Assembly (NCBI RefSeq): GCF_002243515.1
Contig: NZ_CP022657.1
Location: 3,016,001-3,080,000 of the forward strand
Length of the DNA: 64,000 nt
Reading direction: 5' to 3'
DNA from: Tumebacillus algifaecis
Lineage (GTDB): Bacteria > Bacillota > Bacilli > Tumebacillales > Tumebacillaceae
The notes beneath the pieces are model-generated. The model saw only the letters and a list, made by a program, of their open reading frames with translations. It had not been told where the DNA came from and ran no database searches. Position 1 is the first letter of the stretch. Each line of letters opens with the position of its first letter. This document shows positions 17,716-25,666 of this stretch, piece after piece. The position numbers were made by a program, and so were the translations under genes.

Positions 17716-18632
17716 GCGTCCTCACCACCGCTTTCCATCGCTTCGAGCCGCTGCAGTTCGGCCTCCAACTCCTCGTCTGTCAGCTCAGCGACAGGTGAGC
17801 CTCCGGTGCCCTTGGGAGCAGCCTTGAACTTTTCGAGCTCCAACTTTTCACGAGCCATCGCAAGTCTCTCGGCATCGCTCAAATAAGCGGCCATATCGCG
17901 AACAGCCCTCGTTAGTGCCTTTTCAAGGCTCGTCAGCTCCGCTTCCCACTTGATGATGTCGTCGATATTCCGAGTTTCGGTCTCCTCGATCTCGACGACG
18001 ACCAGCGTGTGATTCTCCACTGGCACAGATCGCGCCATACCAGTTTTCTCGTCGTAGATCTCGACCACCTCTTTGACCTTCTGGCGTTGTTGCAGCACCC
18101 GCCGCCCCTTCTCCGTCAGTCCGTTTTTGAGGTCAAGGATACGCAGCATCATCCTGCGCTTTCGAATGTTCAAGTCCGCGATCTGCAACTGGTACTGGTC
18201 GAGCGGATCGGTGCTAATCTGCTCAAGTAGGAGCCGTTCGTCTTCGTCGAGCGCATCCCACGTGATCGTCTCGAAGCGCCCGTGCTTGAGCGAGTTCTTA
18301 TTGCCCGGAGGAGCACCACCACCAGCGTTACCGACAGCGTTCTTGTTACCGCGAGGTGCGCCATACCCTATTGCGTTTTGATTGCCCGGCGGGGCACCAC
18401 CGCGTTTGGTCGGCTTCTGTTCATTGGTTACGTGACTATTGCCATTGGTTACGTGACCATTCAAAAGAGCCTCCCAATCGTCACCCGCCTTCTTGTCATC
18501 CCGCTTCCACTTTCGGATCTGATCGGGAGAGACTTCGAGCGTTGCGGCAATGTCTTTCAACATCATCTGGCCGTTTGAGTCGATAAACATATGCTTGGCC
18601 TGATCGCGCTTTGGAGAGCGTGCTTTCGCCAC
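17712..18632 (-). CDS. terS: Terminase small subunit
   Basis: A 306-residue protein with an N-terminal helix-turn-helix (DIAATLEVSPDQIRKWKRD). The glycine/proline/asparagine motif GGAPPGNKN follows, repeated three times around residues 78-112, a signature of phBC6A51-type small terminases. Long helices carry the oligomerisation region. The start is GTG at 18632 behind GGAGGTGG. It recognises packaging DNA and regulates TerL, which follows directly. Confidence 0.88.
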   Translation of the reverse strand: MAKARSPKRDQAKHMFIDSNGQMMLKDIAATLEVSPDQIRKWKRDDKKAGDDWEALLNGHVTNGNSHVTNEQKPTKRGGAPPGNQNAIGYGAPRGNKNAVGNAGGGAPPGNKNSLKHGRFETITWDALDEDERLLLEQISTDPLDQYQLQIADLNIRKRRMMLRILDLKNGLTEKGRRVLQQRQKVKEVVEIYDEKTGMARSVPVENHTLVVVEIEETETRNIDDIIKWEAELTSLEKALTRAVRDMAAYLSDAERLAMAREKLELEKFKAAPKGTGGSPVAELTDEELEAELQRLEAMESGGEDA

Positions 18633-18660
18633 TACATATCACCACCTCCAAGACATAATA

Positions 18661-18684
18661 AAAAGCCGCCAAGTTTGGCGACCT
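18661..18684 (-). terminator. Terminator of the 18731-19453 gene
   Basis: On the minus strand GTCGCCAA/TTGGCGGC forms a short stem followed by TTTTTATTAT. It isolates the gene to its right from the terminase operon, supporting that gene being an independent cassette. Confidence 0.7.
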
Positions 18685-18730
18685 CAAATATTTATGTAAT
18701 CTGTATTATCAACAATGAGTTCCAAACATA

Positions 18731-19453
18731 CTAAAGGACTTGTTTTGGTGTAAATTTAATGTGAAATGTATTGAGATATTTAGTCTCAATGACAGACGAG
18801 ATATCTTTCAAGGAAGGTAGTTTTACAACAAGAGGGTCCTGTGACATTTGATTGAGTGCAACTAATCTGTACTCACTCTGATGCTCAAAGAAACGATCCT
18901 TCCAAAAAAACCTATCCACTTCTCTTTTCATGTAGCCACTCAGCCTTTCGGCATTGTTGACTGAGAAGTCGACGTACTTCACCTTACCGTGTGTTGCTTC
19001 GATTCCTGACTTAGCAAACGGCTGATCAATTCGCTCAATAAATGTGTCCATAAAAGTAACAAAGACGTATTCCCCAAAGTCATGTACCAACCGCTTAATC
19101 TTCTCTTCGGGCAAGACCAATCTCATTTGCGCGACACCCTCAGATTTTTCGGTAACTTCAAAATTGTCTCTCTCGATAATCGTCATGCAAAAAACATGCA
19201 TATCAAGTACAGCATCATCTCGAAATTGAATGCTTTTAGCCATGCCTGCAAAATGACTTTCATTGGATTCGGGATCTTTAATCCATAACTCCGAATCATG
19301 ACAAACAGTTGACACCTCTAATACATCACCGACACCTTTTTTACCCGTTGTCTTTTCAAGGTCAATGAAGTATTTGAAAGTGTTCATGTACATTTTTCCG
19401 TTCCGCAACTGCTCAAGATGTGATCGATTATTAGAAAATTTGAGTAGTAACAA
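18731..19453 (-). CDS. Accessory (moron-like) protein of unknown function, faintly DUF2971-like
   Basis: A 240-residue protein with lower GC than the flanking terminase gene and its own downstream terminator. It begins MLLLKFSNNRSHLEQLRNGKMY, with the run LRNGKMYMNTFKYFIDLE, and later FFEHQSEYRLVAL. The pairing of an early L.NG..Y.N...F block with a late E.EYRLV block resembles the outline of DUF2971 proteins, seen in some defence-associated loci, but I cannot confirm homology. It interrupts the usual order between the terminase genes and the DNA-processing genes. Confidence 0.6.
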   Translation of the reverse strand: MLLLKFSNNRSHLEQLRNGKMYMNTFKYFIDLEKTTGKKGVGDVLEVSTVCHDSELWIKDPESNESHFAGMAKSIQFRDDAVLDMHVFCMTIIERDNFEVTEKSEGVAQMRLVLPEEKIKRLVHDFGEYVFVTFMDTFIERIDQPFAKSGIEATHGKVKYVDFSVNNAERLSGYMKREVDRFFWKDRFFEHQSEYRLVALNQMSQDPLVVKLPSLKDISSVIETKYLNTFHIKFTPKQVL

Positions 19454-19511
19454 GATTTACACCACCTTTTTATCACATCCTATCCAATATTTCTGTTTCG
19501 TACAAGCACTC

Positions 19512-19601
19512 TTAAATAGTTTGGGTGGCACCAATGCATACACCGATCCGGCCAACCAAGACGAAGGCGATCGCCTAGATTGTTTCCGTAGTCGCGTACA
19601 T
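19512..19601 (-). pseudogene. Amber-interrupted micro-ORF with strong RBS
   Basis: AAAGGAG lies 8 bases before ATG at 19601, a strong start. The frame reads MYATTETI, then TAG, then AIAFVLVGRIGVCIGATQTI and TAA. The downstream part is a typical single membrane helix. Either an eight-residue peptide is made, or a small membrane protein was lost by a TGG-to-TAG type change, or the stop is read through. Confidence 0.35.
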
Positions 19602-19655
19602 ACGAGAGGCTCCTTTCGCTGTACAACCAGCGCGTCAATTGTTTGAGTTTGTTTT

Positions 19656-19883
19656 CTAGAAATCCTCAGCCTGCAACTCAAGATCAAGCTTGATGAGTTT
19701 GGTTAAGTCATCAACTGTATTGATCTCAATACGACCGTCTTGAAAGTCCTTGATCCACCTTGCAATCGCAGCCTTGGTCAGCTTTCTGTACTGTTCTTTA
19801 GAATCGATAATGCCACTCAAGACCTCGGCTTGATGCTTCAACAGTTGACTTTCTTTGTTTAAATCATTCGAATTGTATTGCAT
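19656..19883 (-). CDS. Small helical phage protein, unknown
   Basis: The start ATG at 19883 follows GGCGGTGA, giving 75 residues; a longer open frame overlaps hairpins and is not credible. The protein is mostly charged helix (KHQAEVLSGIIDSKEQYRKL, then DDLTKLIKLDLELQAEDF). It may be a small terminase-associated or regulatory protein. No motif is recognised. Confidence 0.6.
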   Translation of the reverse strand: MQYNSNDLNKESQLLKHQAEVLSGIIDSKEQYRKLTKAAIARWIKDFQDGRIEINTVDDLTKLIKLDLELQAEDF

Positions 19884-19939
19884 CGTTTCACCGCCATATC
19901 TAAAATGGACTCGATACGAGAGTTGGTTAAGTTTTCCTC

Positions 19940-20003
19940 TTCGTATCTCGCCCGGCGGTGCCCGGGCAACACATAAGCAGGGTGTGGGCACGCCCTGCTT
20001 TTT
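19940..20003. terminator. Two hairpins after the DNA methyltransferase gene
   Basis: One inverted repeat at 19975-20000 (AAGCAGGGTG / CGCCCTGCTT, 10 bp with one wobble) is followed by TTT on the plus strand and directly abuts the methyltransferase stop. A second one (GCCCGG / CCGGGC) lies just left. On the minus strand the T-run is poor, so it may be a processing hairpin or a terminator for plus-strand transcription. Confidence 0.5.
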
Positions 20004-21044
20004 CTATTGCAGTTTGGAGAACCACTGGGCATCGATCTGTTGCGCGATCCTCTTCATCATCACAGGTGGCACCGACATTCCGCACACGTACTGGACATCT
20101 GCGTCCAAGAAATCGTAGTCCTGCGGAAAGGTCTGCATCCTGATAATGTCTTGCTCGCTTATGAAATACGGCTCATCGTATCGCACGAACCACGAGTTAC
20201 TAGCAAGTGTGTTGGCAACTTTGTGATCCTTGATCAGGATCGTGTTGAAATTGCTGTCTTTTCCTTCTTCGCGCTGCCCGATGTCTCCGAAGTCTCGATC
20301 GATCGGCCTGCGCTTGAGCCATCGCTGATATGTCTTCCCACCCCGATCGAGAGGCCTCCCCCGGCCCGAACGAAACTCACTGTAGAGGATTGGCCGCTCG
20401 TTGAAGTTCAGCACCAACTTTGGCAAACACAGATCACGTCGCCGAGCAACAAAAAAGACGCGCTCGCGTTTCTGCGGCACGCCCATTGTGGCTGCGTTCA
20501 GGATGAAGAGTTGCACATCATATCCGATTTCGTTGAAGCGCTCGATCACCAGCTTCACATACCCCTTGGCATTGCCCAGGATCATTCCCTTGACGTTCTC
20601 CGCCACGGCCACCTTCGGGCGAAGCTTCTCCACCACATCCAGATAGTCGAAGAACAGGTCATCGAGCCGTTGCTTCGCCTGCCCTTCGCGGAAATGGAAC
20701 TCCCCACCCCACTTTTCTTCCCTCTTGCCCGCAGTGCTGAACACGCTGCACGGTGGGGAGCCGTCCAAAATGTCGAGGTCGAACAGTTCGCTCGGCAGAT
20801 CACTGTCCGGAATGGTCTTGAACTGCTGAATCGGCATGAGGAAAGGGAACCGCGGGTTGTGGTTGGCCCGGTAGATCGCCATCATCTGTGGATCGATCTC
20901 CACGTTTCCGATTACGTCGTAACCGGCTAGCTTGTAGCCCATCGTGCTCCCACCGCCGCAGGAGAACGTGGTGAACACTTTCCGTCCGTTCTTTGGGACT
21001 CGCTGCAGATCGTTCAGCGACCAAATGTATTCATGCTGACTCAT
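20004..21044 (-). CDS. DNA (cytosine-5) methyltransferase
   Basis: A 346-residue enzyme with the ordered motifs of C5 methyltransferases: motif I FSCGGGSTMGYKLAGYDV near residue 28, motif IV DGSPPCSVFST with the catalytic Cys near residue 98, motif VI VAENVKGM near 145, motif VIII QKRERVFFV, and motif IX/X near the C-terminus (DIIRMQTFPQDYDF). It would methylate phage DNA, probably against host restriction, since no partner nuclease is visible. It overlaps the stop of the ParB-like gene (ATGA). Confidence 0.9.
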   Translation of the reverse strand: MSQHEYIWSLNDLQRVPKNGRKVFTTFSCGGGSTMGYKLAGYDVIGNVEIDPQMMAIYRANHNPRFPFLMPIQQFKTIPDSDLPSELFDLDILDGSPPCSVFSTAGKREEKWGGEFHFREGQAKQRLDDLFFDYLDVVEKLRPKVAVAENVKGMILGNAKGYVKLVIERFNEIGYDVQLFILNAATMGVPQKRERVFFVARRRDLCLPKLVLNFNERPILYSEFRSGRGRPLDRGGKTYQRWLKRRPIDRDFGDIGQREEGKDSNFNTILIKDHKVANTLASNSWFVRYDEPYFISEQDIIRMQTFPQDYDFLDADVQYVCGMSVPPVMMKRIAQQIDAQWFSKLQ

Positions 21045-21616
21045 TCGGCCCCGCCACCCTCATCCCCGGTGACGGGCTTTTTCGGGTTGAACGAGAACCC
21101 ACAGCGCGGGCACTGGCAATCGAAGTTGTCATCATCGAAGGAGCCTAGGTTGATCTCCCCATTTTCGAAGTCACCCGCCCGGTCGTCTTCGCCGAACTGG
21201 AACTGCGCGATTAGCTTGTCGGCCTCCGTATCGTTGAATCCGGTCAGCGCGATCTCAAAACCTGCCCCGCGCAGTTCATCCAGAAGAGACGCCAATTTCA
21301 CGTCATCCCAATCCCCAGACACTTTGTTGAGTGTGATGTTCAGTGCCTTTTCGCTGGAGTCGTCCAGATCAACGACAGATACGTCCACCTCTGTGGCCCC
21401 GGCGGCCACCAGCACTTTGAACCGCTGATGGCCGCCGACGAGGTTGCCGGTGCGCTTGTTCCAGATCAGCGGATCTACATATCCGTAGGTCTCCATCGAT
21501 CGTTTTAGCTTCTCGAATTCCGGATCACCTGGCTGCAGATCGCGCCGCGGGTTGTACGGCGCTGGGTTGATTTGTTCAACAGGGATAGTTCGGATGTAAA
21601 GTTTCTTCATCTCCAT
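21041..21616 (-). CDS. ParB-like nuclease domain protein
   Basis: Start chosen at ATG 21616 behind GAGGTGATG (191 residues). Residues 5-100 form a ParB/Srx-type domain: PAPYNPRRDLQPGD, then YGYVDPLIWNKRTGNLVGGHQRF. The C-terminus carries CQCPRCGF, a zinc-ribbon-like pair. Such ParB-like proteins are often coupled to phage DNA methyltransferases, as here by a 4-base overlap. DNA binding or nicking is inferred. Confidence 0.8.
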   Translation of the reverse strand: MEMKKLYIRTIPVEQINPAPYNPRRDLQPGDPEFEKLKRSMETYGYVDPLIWNKRTGNLVGGHQRFKVLVAAGATEVDVSVVDLDDSSEKALNITLNKVSGDWDDVKLASLLDELRGAGFEIALTGFNDTEADKLIAQFQFGEDDRAGDFENGEINLGSFDDDNFDCQCPRCGFSFNPKKPVTGDEGGGAE

Positions 21617-21647
21617 GATTTCATCACCTCTTATTGGAATAATAAAA

Positions 21648-21664
21648 GCACCCAATGCGGGTGC
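21648..21664 (-). terminator. Terminator of the HEPN-motif gene
   Basis: GCACCC and GGGTGC form a 6 bp stem; on the minus strand it is followed by TTTTATTATT. It lies directly after the 21676-22449 gene and separates it from the ParB-methyltransferase pair. Confidence 0.6.
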
Positions 21665-21675
21665 CTATTGTGAGT

Positions 21676-22449
21676 TTATTTTTCCAATTCAATAATAGCT
21701 TTCTGGACGATCTCTGCTAAACGGCGGCAATTTTCCGCCGCTCTACGAGTTGTGTCGTTAATATGTACCCCATCGTCCGTGTGTCCGATCTCGTTTCTAA
21801 TATACGTGTAAATCGTCTCCTTGAAATTACACCCCTTCTTTCTAGTTGGTTTGTCTTCATCCTTTTGATACAAGCTTGGTTTGTTCCTGTAATTCTTTCG
21901 AATATATTTGTCTACTTTTCCCTGTTTTGACTCATTCGTATTAAGATTCACGATTTCATAAAGAATACTATATAGGAACATGAATTTTGCAACAGGATCT
22001 ACACATTGCATTGCTGCTCTATATAGTCTGCGATATACATTGTTGCAATCGATCACACCCAATGCTTCACGCAACTTGTTTTGCTCTGTATCTGTTAGTA
22101 CAGCATCCTGCCTTACATTTACAGAAAACCCAAAAGATGACTCGCCGTTCCCGTTCAAATTCGCATTGATTACTTTGATTTCCCCGATGAAAAAGCCATT
22201 ATAATGACCACAAAAAAGCGTAATTTCTTCGACAAACAGTTCCACAACTTCTTTCGCCCTTCGAATTGCGAGTGAGTAATTAGCGTCACACACATCAACA
22301 ACACACTTTAGATATTTATTTTTTTCCGTATCATTCTCGACCACTAACTCCAATGAAGCTTTATCCACAGTCGGATAATCCACATTGATTTGAATGGGTC
22401 CCGAAAAGGAGAAACCTTCGCAATTTGCTCGCAATTCAACAGTTCCCAC
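21676..22449 (-). CDS. HEPN-motif protein, candidate RNase/abortive infection factor
   Basis: The start is taken at GTG 22449 because AGAGGGGGG lies just upstream (257 residues). The N-terminal about 120 residues are strand-rich. The C-terminal half is helical and ends with TIYTYIRNEIGHTDDG, an R-x4-H motif (RNEIGH) as in HEPN ribonucleases of ApeA, MauJ-like and toxin families. GC is clearly lower than in the structural genes, and the gene has its own terminator. HEPN proteins commonly cut tRNA or other RNA during infection. Function here is inferred from the motif alone. Confidence 0.55.
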   Translation of the reverse strand: MGTVELRANCEGFSFSGPIQINVDYPTVDKASLELVVENDTEKNKYLKCVVDVCDANYSLAIRRAKEVVELFVEEITLFCGHYNGFFIGEIKVINANLNGNGESSFGFSVNVRQDAVLTDTEQNKLREALGVIDCNNVYRRLYRAAMQCVDPVAKFMFLYSILYEIVNLNTNESKQGKVDKYIRKNYRNKPSLYQKDEDKPTRKKGCNFKETIYTYIRNEIGHTDDGVHINDTTRRAAENCRRLAEIVQKAIIELEK

Positions 22450-22492
22450 ACAGACCCCCCTCTCCAATAGTTTGCATTTCCGTTTGCTATCT

Positions 22493-23005
22493 CTAATTTC
22501 GTTCTCTCAAATGAGCATAAATATTTGGATATCCGGTACGAAGTTCGTCTTCGTCGTAACTCATCCCAAACTCCTTTCGGAGTTTGTTATACTCAATCAC
22601 AATCGCCTTTACAAGCGCTTCAGTATACTTGTGATCGACTTTCCCGAACATTGTAGTTGAACTGACATAAGCAGCCCATGCTTCTACCAATTCACTAGAT
22701 GCATAGCCTATATTTTCGTGAATAAATTTCTCAATCCAACGTCGGTCGATATAGTCTTCATCTTTGGCCTCGATAGAGATAATTCTTATAAAATTTGGCT
22801 TCGGCCGGCCATTTCTTTCCTCTGCATTTATGTGCATTTTTCCTCTCACAACTAACGCAGCGTAAACAGGAGAATAGAAGTTCATTAATACCTCTTTTCG
22901 ATGCTTCTTCTTCTCTTTTCGCGGTTCAACCCAATAATGCAACGAAGAAAATAATAACACTACTACTGCTTGAGTAATAATTACCGCAATCAACGCATCA
23001 GACAT
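22493..23005 (-). CDS. Membrane-anchored protein of unknown function
   Basis: A 170-residue protein with one N-terminal membrane helix (residues 5-25, ALIAVIITQAVVVLLFSSLH). A basic stop-transfer stretch follows (PRKEKKKHRKE), then a soluble helical domain predicted to be cytoplasmic. The RBS is TGAGGTGATGGT. Low GC and its location among morons suggest superinfection exclusion or host modification, but no family is recognised. Confidence 0.6.
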   Translation of the reverse strand: MSDALIAVIITQAVVVLLFSSLHYWVEPRKEKKKHRKEVLMNFYSPVYAALVVRGKMHINAEERNGRPKPNFIRIISIEAKDEDYIDRRWIEKFIHENIGYASSELVEAWAAYVSSTTMFGKVDHKYTEALVKAIVIEYNKLRKEFGMSYDEDELRTGYPNIYAHLRERN

Positions 23006-23697
23006 ACCATCACCTCATTTTAGCTATTCTTCGAAAGAGATAGGAACTCCTTTATATTTAAAGTCGTGACGAAGCTATCGGTATTATTATCTTCATCTCC
23101 CACTAAGCGAAGCACCATAGTATACAGTGGCCATACACATCTAATTACGCTCGTTTAGTAAACGAGCGCATTCTCCTTCTTCTTATGATTGACAGACCAG
23201 ACCCGGCCATATTAACCACAGAGAGCATACTTATAATTCCACTATGCTTCCATTGCCCCGAATCTGGCGCGCCTCGCTCATGACAATGAGCTGATCCCTA
23301 GGCATGAAAAAGACCACCCATGGATGCCCCGTAACATGTGGTCTGAGAATGTTCGTATTCAGCTGGCACCTTCCGTTCAATCGCTAGTTCAGTCATTCTG
23401 ATAGACAACTGTTCCACTTTGCACAACCTCCTAAATGTGTTTGTCTTTCGCCCCAACAATTATCACGCGACCCAAAGCACAGCTTTCGATGTCACGCTTT
23501 TGATGTCCGTCTGGCAATAATCTCCTGTTCGAAGAAATAATAAACGCCTACCCTATGTGGATAAGCGTCCTGTCACGGTTCTATAAAAATCCAATGCGTT
23601 GGCAGAGTACGTGTTTTTGGAAAGTGCCTAGTCAACGTGCTCCCCATTGATCAGATTAAATGAGCTTCCTCAAAAAAAGCACCCAGAGGAGAAGCTT
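23006..23697. other. Long intergenic region with one likely small gene
   Basis: This 690-base stretch has no long frame on either strand. I find one credible 39-codon gene (23298-23417), an AGACCAC/GTGGTCT inverted repeat around 23311-23344, and otherwise AT-rich sequence with no recognisable structure. It may be the remnant of decayed genes. Confidence 0.5.
23298..23417 (-). CDS. Putative 39-residue protein
   Basis: GTG at 23417 is preceded by TTAGGAGGT with 9-base spacing, which is close to ideal. The frame (starting MEQLSIRMTELAIERKV and ending GASMGGLFHA) closes with TAG at 23298. It has no recognisable motif. The evidence is the ribosome binding site rather than the sequence, so this is tentative. 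Confidence 0.4.
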   Translation of the reverse strand: MEQLSIRMTELAIERKVPAEYEHSQTTCYGASMGGLFHA

Positions 23698-24201
23698 TTA
23701 GACTTTCAGACACTTCGCCTCAGCTATTGCGATGTAGTCAGATACTCGTTTTGATGCAATTGCTAATGTATTGTTAATATCAGCGCCAATCGCTATCACA
23801 AATGGTATGCTCTCTTTAGAGTCAAATGGAATCTCTCTTTTCGACAATTCGAACGATAAACCCAATGTAGTTTCTGCACCAAACTCTCTGAGTTCTCGAA
23901 TAATCTTCAATAGCTCCTTATCTCCTGAAATTATTGATTTTGGGAGTAGAGACACCATTTGTTGCTCCAAGAACACCGTTACATTTTCTTTCATATTTTC
24001 GAATGTTGGATCGTCCTTAAACTCTTTACTGTGTAGGTATACCAATCTTCCTCTCAATAATTCACCGATTGATACTGCTGTTTCAACTGCGAGTTGTTCC
24101 TTTGTTCTTTTTTGGGACAGAGAAAATGCATATCTCGCAGCAAGATACGCACCTAATGCGCCTACAGCTCCCCCGGTAAATGAGCCCCAATCAAATCCCA
24201 T
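23698..24201 (-). CDS. Membrane-anchored protein of unknown function
   Basis: Start ATG at 24201 behind AGGGGGAGAG gives 167 residues. Residues 8-27 (GGAVGALGAYLAARYAF) form a glycine/alanine-rich membrane helix. A basic coil (SLSQKRTKEQLAVE) and a long helical cytoplasmic domain follow. The outline is like the 22493-23005 protein (short N-terminal anchor plus soluble helices). A weak AAAAGC/GCTTTT hairpin follows the stop. It is divergent from the 24297 gene. Confidence 0.6.
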   Translation of the reverse strand: MGFDWGSFTGGAVGALGAYLAARYAFSLSQKRTKEQLAVETAVSIGELLRGRLVYLHSKEFKDDPTFENMKENVTVFLEQQMVSLLPKSIISGDKELLKIIRELREFGAETTLGLSFELSKREIPFDSKESIPFVIAIGADINNTLAIASKRVSDYIAIAEAKCLKV

Positions 24202-24296
24202 AAACTCTCCCCCTCTCATCTGCAAACCTTCTGCAATGAGGAAGGATTTTCCTTCCGGTCTTTCGAAGTAATACTTTAAAAGGAGTTGAAGGCAAC

Positions 24297-24812
24297 ATGA
24301 TATCTAATACTGAAGACACTAAGTTAAAAAATCTGCTCGAAAAAGCGGATTTCCAAATGGATTGTCTGATCATAATTTATGGTGATTATCGTAAAAAGGA
24401 GCTTGAAGAAGTAAAAGAACGCATTCGGGTTATTCGCGACGATCAAGCCCTTCTCATGAAAATGGAAAAGGAGCTCGAAAAAGTAGAAGAGGACATCAAT
24501 TCTCTCTTATGTGAAATGGATGGTACCAAGTTGTATCGTCCCGAAATTGCGTTCCATTATCTTTGTGTTGCGAGAGATTGGGATAAAGATATCGTAGATA
24601 ATATTTTTAAAATTTGCGATAAGTATCAGGATTCCTTACACCTCGGCGAACAAATCAATCACTACGAATTCGAGATCGACTTAGAAAAGGAGCTAGGATT
24701 TATTCACCACCAATTAGCAGAGACTATTATTTCCACTCTGAATCAAGAGGGCCTATATGCCGAACTGTACAGAGCATTAATAAAGTCAAGAACGAGCACG
24801 AAACCCCTCTAA
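24297..24812 (+). CDS. Coiled-coil protein of unknown function on the opposite strand
   Basis: A 171-residue, very acidic and lysine-rich helical protein with a coiled coil around residues 30-75 (KKELEEVKERIRVIRDD). AAAAGGAG lies 11 bases before the ATG. It is the only plus-strand gene in the late and accessory half of the prophage and has its own terminator, which marks it as an independently expressed moron. No family is recognised. Confidence 0.6.
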   Translation: MISNTEDTKLKNLLEKADFQMDCLIIIYGDYRKKELEEVKERIRVIRDDQALLMKMEKELEKVEEDINSLLCEMDGTKLYRPEIAFHYLCVARDWDKDIVDNIFKICDKYQDSLHLGEQINHYEFEIDLEKELGFIHHQLAETIISTLNQEGLYAELYRALIKSRTSTKPL

Positions 24813-24832
24813 CCACCTACTTGGGTGGTTTA
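24811..24832 (+). terminator. Terminator of the 24297-24812 gene
   Basis: AACCACC and GGTGGTT form a 7 bp stem around the loop TACTTG; the stem begins inside the TAA stop codon. The T-run is short (TTTAT). Confidence 0.6.
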
Positions 24833-24856
24833 TCTATGCACTCTGTGCCACCGGTC

Positions 24857-24930
24857 ACCGATCGACGGGATTCGAACCCGCGCCCTCCCGCTCCCAAGGG
24901 GGGCTTGCTATCCTGCTGCGCTACATTCCG
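24857..24930 (-). pseudogene. Degenerate tRNA-Pro(UGG)-like element
   Basis: On the minus strand the element begins CGGAATGTAGCGCAGC, very like Bacillus tRNA-Pro. It has the anticodon loop CTTGGGA (UGG) and an intact T-arm, GCGGG TTCGAAT CCCGT. The acceptor stem pairs at only about 5 of 7 positions, the D-stem keeps two pairs, the anticodon stem has two mismatches, and there is no CCA. It is probably a decayed or repurposed tRNA. It is not at a prophage end, so it is not the integration site. Confidence 0.5.
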
Positions 24931-25011
24931 AAGAACAAGACGAACGATACCGCGCCTCCGTCAATCTGAACTCCCAGTGCGCGCTAGTAGGAATCGATCA
25001 GGAAAAAGAAA

Positions 25012-25046
25012 AGACCACCTTCACGACTGGTTCACGTAGGTGGTCT
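25012..25046 (-). terminator. Strong terminator just below the ArpU-like gene
   Basis: AGACCACCT and AGGTGGTCT form a perfect 9 bp stem around a 17-base loop; the minus strand continues with TTTTCTTTTT. It lies about 15 bases beyond the predicted start of the 25067-25096 promoter, so it would end both early transcription and most transcripts from that promoter. Confidence 0.8.
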
Positions 25047-25066
25047 ATCCATATCCTGCTGAAGCG

Positions 25067-25096
25067 AGTATAACACGGTCTTTTTTCGACATGCAA
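25067..25096 (-). promoter_or_regulatory. Candidate late promoter with extended -10
   Basis: The minus strand shows TTGCAT (25096-25091), 18 bases, then TATACT (25072-25067) preceded by TGT, an extended -10. An ACATG-TTTTG-CATGT palindrome covers the -35 region. It lies between the ArpU-like regulator and a strong terminator, pointing towards the late genes. Confidence 0.6.
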
Positions 25097-25130
25097 AACA
25101 TGTACAATGTGGGCAAAGTGAGAAGTCGAT

Positions 25131-25613
25131 TCAAGCCGCAACTTCCTGTTTGGTCTGTACCTGCAGATGATCCTGCATCGCCCATGCAAGCTTATCCACC
25201 AAATTACGTTTGATGGAAGTCGCCTGTCGGCGGGAGAGATCAAGCCGGTAGGCGATCTTGGTCACCGTCTCGCCATCGAGCAACCATTCAAGCATCGTGT
25301 CCTGCTGCCAGTCTGTCACAGCCGCCATCGCCGCTTCGAACTGCGCACAGTTCCGCTCCATCAGAGCGAGGCGATGCCGCTTCTTATCACGGCGCACTGC
25401 TTCTCCACCAACTTTGTCCGAATTCTTGTATTGAGCCCGGATGCTGCTATTCACGTCTCCGGCCGCACCAACCACTCCATCGCCAATACTCGCGAGATCG
25501 CCGCGAAGGATTTTGATTTGCTTCTTCATTCGTGCGTAATCCTTTAGCATCTTTTCGGCAAGCTGAACCATTTCCATAGCCGGTTCTACTTGTACGAAAC
25601 TCAATTGTGCCAC
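25131..25613 (-). CDS. ArpU/sigma-like late transcription regulator
   Basis: The start is set at GTG 25613, since GAGGAGG lies 9 bases upstream and directly abuts an earlier ATG (160 residues). The C-terminal part contains a sigma-region-4-like helix-turn-helix (GETVTKIAYRLDLSRRQATS), as in ArpU/RinA-type phage activators that switch on late genes. The N-terminus is a helical bundle. It is the last gene of the early operon, directly before a promoter-terminator pair, consistent with control of late transcription. Confidence 0.75.
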   Translation of the reverse strand: MAQLSFVQVEPAMEMVQLAEKMLKDYARMKKQIKILRGDLASIGDGVVGAAGDVNSSIRAQYKNSDKVGGEAVRRDKKRHRLALMERNCAQFEAAMAAVTDWQQDTMLEWLLDGETVTKIAYRLDLSRRQATSIKRNLVDKLAWAMQDHLQVQTKQEVAA

Positions 25614-25666
25614 CTTGATCATCCTCCTCTGAATTCATCGCTCGAATGGATCACCAAACGCCGAAA

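Noticed and set aside
24857..24930. The tRNA-like element as the prophage attachment site
   Set aside because: It lies in the middle of the prophage, far from the integrase end, so it cannot be the present att core.
24821..25039. Short plus-strand frames over the tRNA-like element
   Set aside because: They lack ribosome binding sites and read through the tRNA-like T-arm and the terminator.
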